Below, piece by piece: positions 6,823 to 9,266 of a stretch of 9,266 bases of DNA. Source of the stretch: an uncultured Lachnospiraceae bacterium (GTDB taxonomy: Bacteria > Bacillota > Clostridia > Lachnospirales > Lachnospiraceae); the NCBI GenBank assembly GCA_905201915.1, contig CAJKQE010000088.1, forward strand, positions 1-9,266, written 5' to 3'. A program made the position numbers and the translations under genes. The notes under the pieces were generated by a model that had not been told where the DNA came from, did not search any database, and saw only the letters and a list, made by a program, of their open reading frames with translations. The first letter of the stretch is position 1. Every line of letters begins with the position of its first letter.

Positions 6823-8086
6823 ATACCAATTCTGCAATTCTGGTTACACCTACATAAATTTCCTGAATTTCGTACCAGGTGGAATAATCTACAATTCCCG
6901 TAGCCGGAAGCCCAAAGATTTGTTGGAATTTTTTTACGGCATTTTGTGTATTTTCTCCAAAAACGCCATCTACGGAAATTTTTGGAAGGGCTGGATAAGC
7001 ATTTGCAATGGCATTGAGCTGTTCCTGCATTTGGCGGACTTTACTTCCGGATGAACCAATGTTTAAAGGCTGCCCAGGCCATGAAGCAGGAATTCCTGAG
7101 ATTTCTTCAGCTGTGTTGATGTACATATTGCTGCCGTAGAAGTTTCGTAAGATTTCAATGGCAGAATATCCCTGGTCGCCCAGATATTTCGACCCCCATT
7201 GTGTCATCCAGTTTGGACATTGTACCCTCTGCCCATCGCAATACTGAGTTAAAATCGGTTGTCGCACACCTGGCCTTGAAAGATAATTATCAAATAGCTC
7301 ATCCACAATGCGGGAAATGCTTTCAAAGATATTCCGTCCGTTTATCCATTTGTGGTCGAAAGCAGTGGAGGAAGTAATCGTAAAGTCGTATCCTTTATTT
7401 CTATACCACTCCGTATAAACACGATTTAAAGTAAAAGACATAATTGCCAATACATTTGCACGAATGGTATTATCCGGCCATGTGGCATAAATTTCACTGC
7501 TGGCTACATTTTTGATATAGTCCCGATAACGGACATAATAATCCTTTGCAGTGGGGTTGCTGGGGGTACCGTCATGTACAACTACATATTCTGGAATGAC
7601 AACACGACTTAGGACGATTTCTCCTGAGGTATCCATAGGTTTGATTTCATCTTCAGGAATTTTTTCTGGATATTCTCCATAGAGAGTGTGGGCAGGAATA
7701 ACAATATCTTCAAAAGCTCCGGGAGTAGTTTGCGGAGACAGGACAGCTCTTTGAATTGCAGTGGCATCCGGTAAAATTTCTGCTCCGGAAATATCCAAAT
7801 CTTCAAAGCCTTCTTTTGAAATACGGAAAGTATATTCTGCATAAGGCTGAGCTTCAGAAGGTGCCATGCTGTATTCTAATGGCGGAGCGGGAAGCTGAAT
7901 TTCGGGTATCATCCCATTAGCATCTGTTTTTACTTCTTCGATAATTGAGTCGGGATTTCCGGTATAGGAAATTTGAACAGAAGCATCTTCAATCGGCTGG
8001 TTGCGAATGGAAGAAAGAACAGAAAGCTGTAAAGTTCCTTCGTCCGGATGATCTGTTTGCATGGATTTGAGAGAGGTTGTATTCAT
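6821..8086 (-). CDS. sleC: Spore cortex-lytic enzyme precursor, SleC type (SpoIID-like domain + peptidoglycan-binding domain)
   Basis: SleC is the clostridial germination enzyme that breaks down spore cortex peptidoglycan. It is kept as a zymogen in the dormant spore and activated by Csp proteases. The 421-residue product has three parts. Residues about 17-115 form a beta-rich Cna-B or carboxypeptidase-regulatory-like prodomain (LQLSVLSSIRNQPIEDASVQ). Residues about 160-320 form a SpoIID-like lytic domain with KNVASSEIYATWP, where Glu198 aligns with the SpoIID catalytic Glu, His245, Cys283 and Cys290 as possible metal ligands, and the MTQWGSKYLGDQGYSAIEIL end motif. Residues about 344-412 form a PG_binding_1 domain (VDGVFGENTQNAVKKFQ..FGLPATGIVD). 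There is no Sec signal peptide, which fits synthesis in the mother cell and deposition around the forespore. The ATG has GAGGT seven bases upstream (8098-8094). The identification rests on remembered similarity to C. difficile/C. perfringens SleC. No csp gene is in the window. Confidence 0.88.
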   Translation of the reverse strand: MNTTSLKSMQTDHPDEGTLQLSVLSSIRNQPIEDASVQISYTGNPDSIIEEVKTDANGMIPEIQLPAPPLEYSMAPSEAQPYAEYTFRISKEGFEDLDISGAEILPDATAIQRAVLSPQTTPGAFEDIVIPAHTLYGEYPEKIPEDEIKPMDTSGEIVLSRVVIPEYVVVHDGTPSNPTAKDYYVRYRDYIKNVASSEIYATWPDNTIRANVLAIMSFTLNRVYTEWYRNKGYDFTITSSTAFDHKWINGRNIFESISRIVDELFDNYLSRPGVRQPILTQYCDGQRVQCPNWMTQWGSKYLGDQGYSAIEILRNFYGSNMYINTAEEISGIPASWPGQPLNIGSSGSKVRQMQEQLNAIANAYPALPKISVDGVFGENTQNAVKKFQQIFGLPATGIVDYSTWYEIQEIYVGVTRIAELV

Positions 8087-8114
8087 TAAAAATACCTCAG
8101 ATTTTTCGTTGCTT

Positions 8115-8142
8115 TAGTATATGCGTAAAAAAAGAAAAGGTG
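8115..8142 (-). promoter_or_regulatory. Sigma-K-like (mother-cell sporulation) promoter for sleC
   Basis: Read on the minus strand, GCATATACTA (8124-8115) matches the sigma-K -10 element gCATAnnnTA. CACC (8142-8139) supplies the mACm -35 element, with 16 bases between AC and CATA. The -10 also matches seven of eight positions of the sigma-E element CATACAnT, but no sigma-E -35 is visible. The start would lie near 8108, giving a short leader of about 20 nt that includes the GAGGT ribosome binding site. Late mother-cell expression fits a protein stored outside the cortex. Confidence 0.6.
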
Positions 8143-8151
8143 AAGATGTAG

Positions 8152-8180
8152 TTGAAATTTTTCTGAATTAGAGCTAAAAT
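8152..8180 (+). promoter_or_regulatory. Sigma-A-type promoter for glpK
   Basis: TTGAAA (8152-8157) and TAAAAT (8175-8180) are separated by 17 bp. Transcription would start near 8187, giving a leader of about 120 nt before glpK. The -35 lies only about 10 bp from the -35 of the divergent sleC promoter, so the two promoters are back to back. Confidence 0.7.
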
Positions 8181-8213
8181 AGGGATAAGAGAAGCGTGTT
8201 AAATTAATAAGAA

Positions 8214-8262
8214 GACAGGAAGAAAAGGAGCAAGGCTGTCATAGGAAGAGAATATCTTTTCT
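8214..8262 (+). promoter_or_regulatory. Possible antiterminator pairings in the glpK leader
   Basis: GACAG (8214-8218) is complementary to CTGTC (8236-8240), the left foot of the downstream terminator. AGAAAAG (8221-8227) is complementary to CTTTTCT (8256-8262), its right arm. Either pairing would compete with terminator folding. The intervening RNA is purine-rich (AGGAAGAAAAGGAGCAAGG). The pairings are short (5 and 7 bp), so this is suggestive rather than shown; a protein such as the GlpP antiterminator could stabilise the read-through form. Confidence 0.4.
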
Positions 8263-8275
8263 GGGCAGTTTTTTT
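8236..8275 (+). terminator. Leader terminator upstream of glpK (probable antitermination control)
   Basis: The left arm starting CTGTC, then TAGGAAG after a bulged A (8236-8248), pairs with CTTTTCTGGGCAG (8256-8268; the first C pairs only loosely). This gives roughly 12 pairs, several of them G-U, closed by a strong CTG/CAG foot. Seven T residues follow at once (8269-8275). It stands between the glpK promoter and the glpK ribosome binding site (AGGAGG, 8294-8299), so it must be bypassed for expression. B. subtilis glpD and glpFK use the same logic, with GlpP plus glycerol-3-phosphate allowing read-through. Confidence 0.7.
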
Positions 8276-8306
8276 ATTGCAAAGGAAATGTATAGGAGGA
8301 TAATGT

Positions 8307-9266
8307 ATGGCAAAATATGTAATGGCATTGGATGCGGGGACAACCAGTAACAGATGTATTTTATTTAACAAAAAAGGGGAAATTATCAGTTCTGCTCAGA
8401 AGGAATTTACACAATATTTTCCAAAGCCGGGATGGGTGGAGCATGATGCAAATGAAATCTGGTCTAATCAGTTAGGTGTTGCTGTGGAGGCAATGCAAAA
8501 AGCCGGAGCTGCGGCAGAGGATATTGCGGCAATCGGTATTACCAATCAGAGAGAAACAGCTATTGTCTGGGATAAAAATACAGGTGAACCCATTTATCAT
8601 GCAATTGTGTGGCAATGCAGAAGAACATCTGAGTATTGTGACCAGTTAAAAGCAAAAGGGCTTACAGAAGTCTTCCGAAAGAAAACAGGGTTGATTATTG
8701 ATGCGTATTTTTCGGGAACAAAGGTGAAATGGATTTTAGACCATGTAGAAGGTGCCAGAGAGCGTGCCAAGAAAGGTGAATTGCTTTTTGGAACTGTGGA
8801 AACGTGGTTGATTTGGAAGATGACAAAGGGAACTGTTCATGTCACAGATTATTCTAATGCATCAAGAACTCTTCTTTATAATATCAATACATTAGAATGG
8901 GATAAAGAAATCTTAGCAGAACTTGATATACCAGAGTGTATGCTGCCACAGGTAAGACCTTCCAGTTGTATTTATGGAACAGCGGACAGTAGTTTTTTTG
9001 GAGGAGAAATTCCCATTGCAGGGGCAGCAGGAGATCAGCAGTCTGCGCTTTTTGGACAGACTTGCTTTGAAAAAGGGGATGCCAAAAATACTTATGGAAC
9101 AGGATGCTTTTTACTTATGAATACAGGAGAGAAACCAGTTTTTTCTCAGAATGGTCTTGTTACTACTATTGCATGGGGACTGGATGGAAAAGTAAACTAT
9201 GCTCTGGAAGGATCTGTGTTTGTGGCAGGAGCGATTATTCAATGGTTACGAGATGAATTACGTCTT
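8307..9266 (+). CDS. glpK: Glycerol kinase, 3' truncated by the window edge
   Basis: GlpK is the cytoplasmic ATP-dependent kinase that makes sn-glycerol 3-phosphate and traps glycerol in the cell (FGGY family). The ATG at 8307 has AGGAGG at 8294-8299. The window holds 320 of about 500 residues. Visible motifs are the phosphate-binding DAGTTS at 9-14, WVEHD at 43-47, the glycerol-site ITNQRET with Arg82 and Glu83, AYFSGTKVKW with Tyr134, GAAGDQQSALFGQ with catalytic-base Asp243, and YGTGCFLLMNTG. The E. coli FBP-binding loop (GGTR) is absent, as in Gram-positive enzymes. The histidine that HPr phosphorylates in Enterococcus GlpK is also absent: Ser229 occupies that position. Control is probably at the leader terminator. 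No glpF or glpP is visible. Confidence 0.97.
   Translation, partial: MAKYVMALDAGTTSNRCILFNKKGEIISSAQKEFTQYFPKPGWVEHDANEIWSNQLGVAVEAMQKAGAAAEDIAAIGITNQRETAIVWDKNTGEPIYHAIVWQCRRTSEYCDQLKAKGLTEVFRKKTGLIIDAYFSGTKVKWILDHVEGARERAKKGELLFGTVETWLIWKMTKGTVHVTDYSNASRTLLYNINTLEWDKEILAELDIPECMLPQVRPSSCIYGTADSSFFGGEIPIAGAAGDQQSALFGQTCFEKGDAKNTYGTGCFLLMNTGEKPVFSQNGLVTTIAWGLDGKVNYALEGSVFVAGAIIQWLRDELRL

Noticed and set aside
6779..7054. Plus-strand open frame of 91 codons antisense to the sleC 3' end
   Set aside because: It starts inside the palindrome, has no ribosome binding site and no recognisable motif, and lies opposite the conserved peptidoglycan-binding domain.
8187..8203. Possible CcpA cre site (AGAGAAGCGTGTTAAA) just after the glpK transcription start
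   Set aside because: The AAGCG core is present and the place is plausible, but several other consensus positions fail, so I do not call it a site.
8288..8350. Short frame starting at the ATG at 8288, overlapping the glpK start in another frame
   Set aside because: It has no ribosome binding site, about 20 codons and no recognisable product; the overlap with the strong glpK start explains nothing further.
1..9266. A novel multigene defence or mobile system
   Set aside because: Every gene in the window belongs to a recognised housekeeping, transport, sporulation or glycerol-use family. No transposase, integrase, toxin-antitoxin pair, CRISPR array or clustered unknown genes were found.

Overview
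The window looks like chromosomal DNA of a low-GC, Gram-positive, spore-forming anaerobe of the class Clostridia, most likely Lachnospiraceae-like. The evidence is AT-rich coding sequence, strong AGGAGG-type ribosome binding sites, the pyrH-frr-uppS-cdsA-dxr-rseP gene order, a clostridial SleC-type cortex-lytic enzyme, and a glycerol kinase of Gram-positive type. The family assignment is inference.

Layout. Positions 1-1290 hold the 3' part of a neurotransmitter:sodium symporter (NSS) family transporter. A sigma-A-like promoter at 1318-1346 then starts a compact plus-strand block of six core genes. These are pyrH (UMP kinase), frr (ribosome recycling factor), uppS (undecaprenyl diphosphate synthase), cdsA (CDP-diacylglycerol synthase), dxr (DXP reductoisomerase of the MEP isoprenoid pathway) and rseP (site-2 intramembrane protease). 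From uppS to rseP the gaps are 1, 12 and 1 nt. The exception is the frr/uppS gap, which holds a terminator-like hairpin that could lower expression of the envelope genes relative to pyrH-frr. Dxr feeds the isoprenoid precursors that UppS turns into the bactoprenol carrier, CdsA makes activated phospholipid precursor, and RseP acts in membrane proteolysis, so this is a membrane and envelope supply operon behind two nucleotide/translation genes.

The block ends in a two-tier palindrome (6724-6822), which is the shared 3' boundary with a convergent minus-strand gene, sleC (6821-8086), the germination-specific cortex-lytic enzyme precursor. Upstream of sleC is a good match to a mother-cell sigma-K promoter. 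Back to back with it is a sigma-A-like promoter driving glpK (8307 to the window end, truncated). The roughly 120-nt glpK leader carries an intrinsic terminator with a seven-T tract and possible competing pairings, as expected of glycerol-responsive antitermination.

I found no mobile element with a transposase, no tRNA or rRNA, no CRISPR array, and no wholly new multigene system. The points most worth a second look are regulatory: the glpK leader, the loss of the HPr-phosphorylated histidine position in GlpK, the sigma-K-like sleC promoter, the compound palindrome, and the frr/uppS attenuator-like hairpin.
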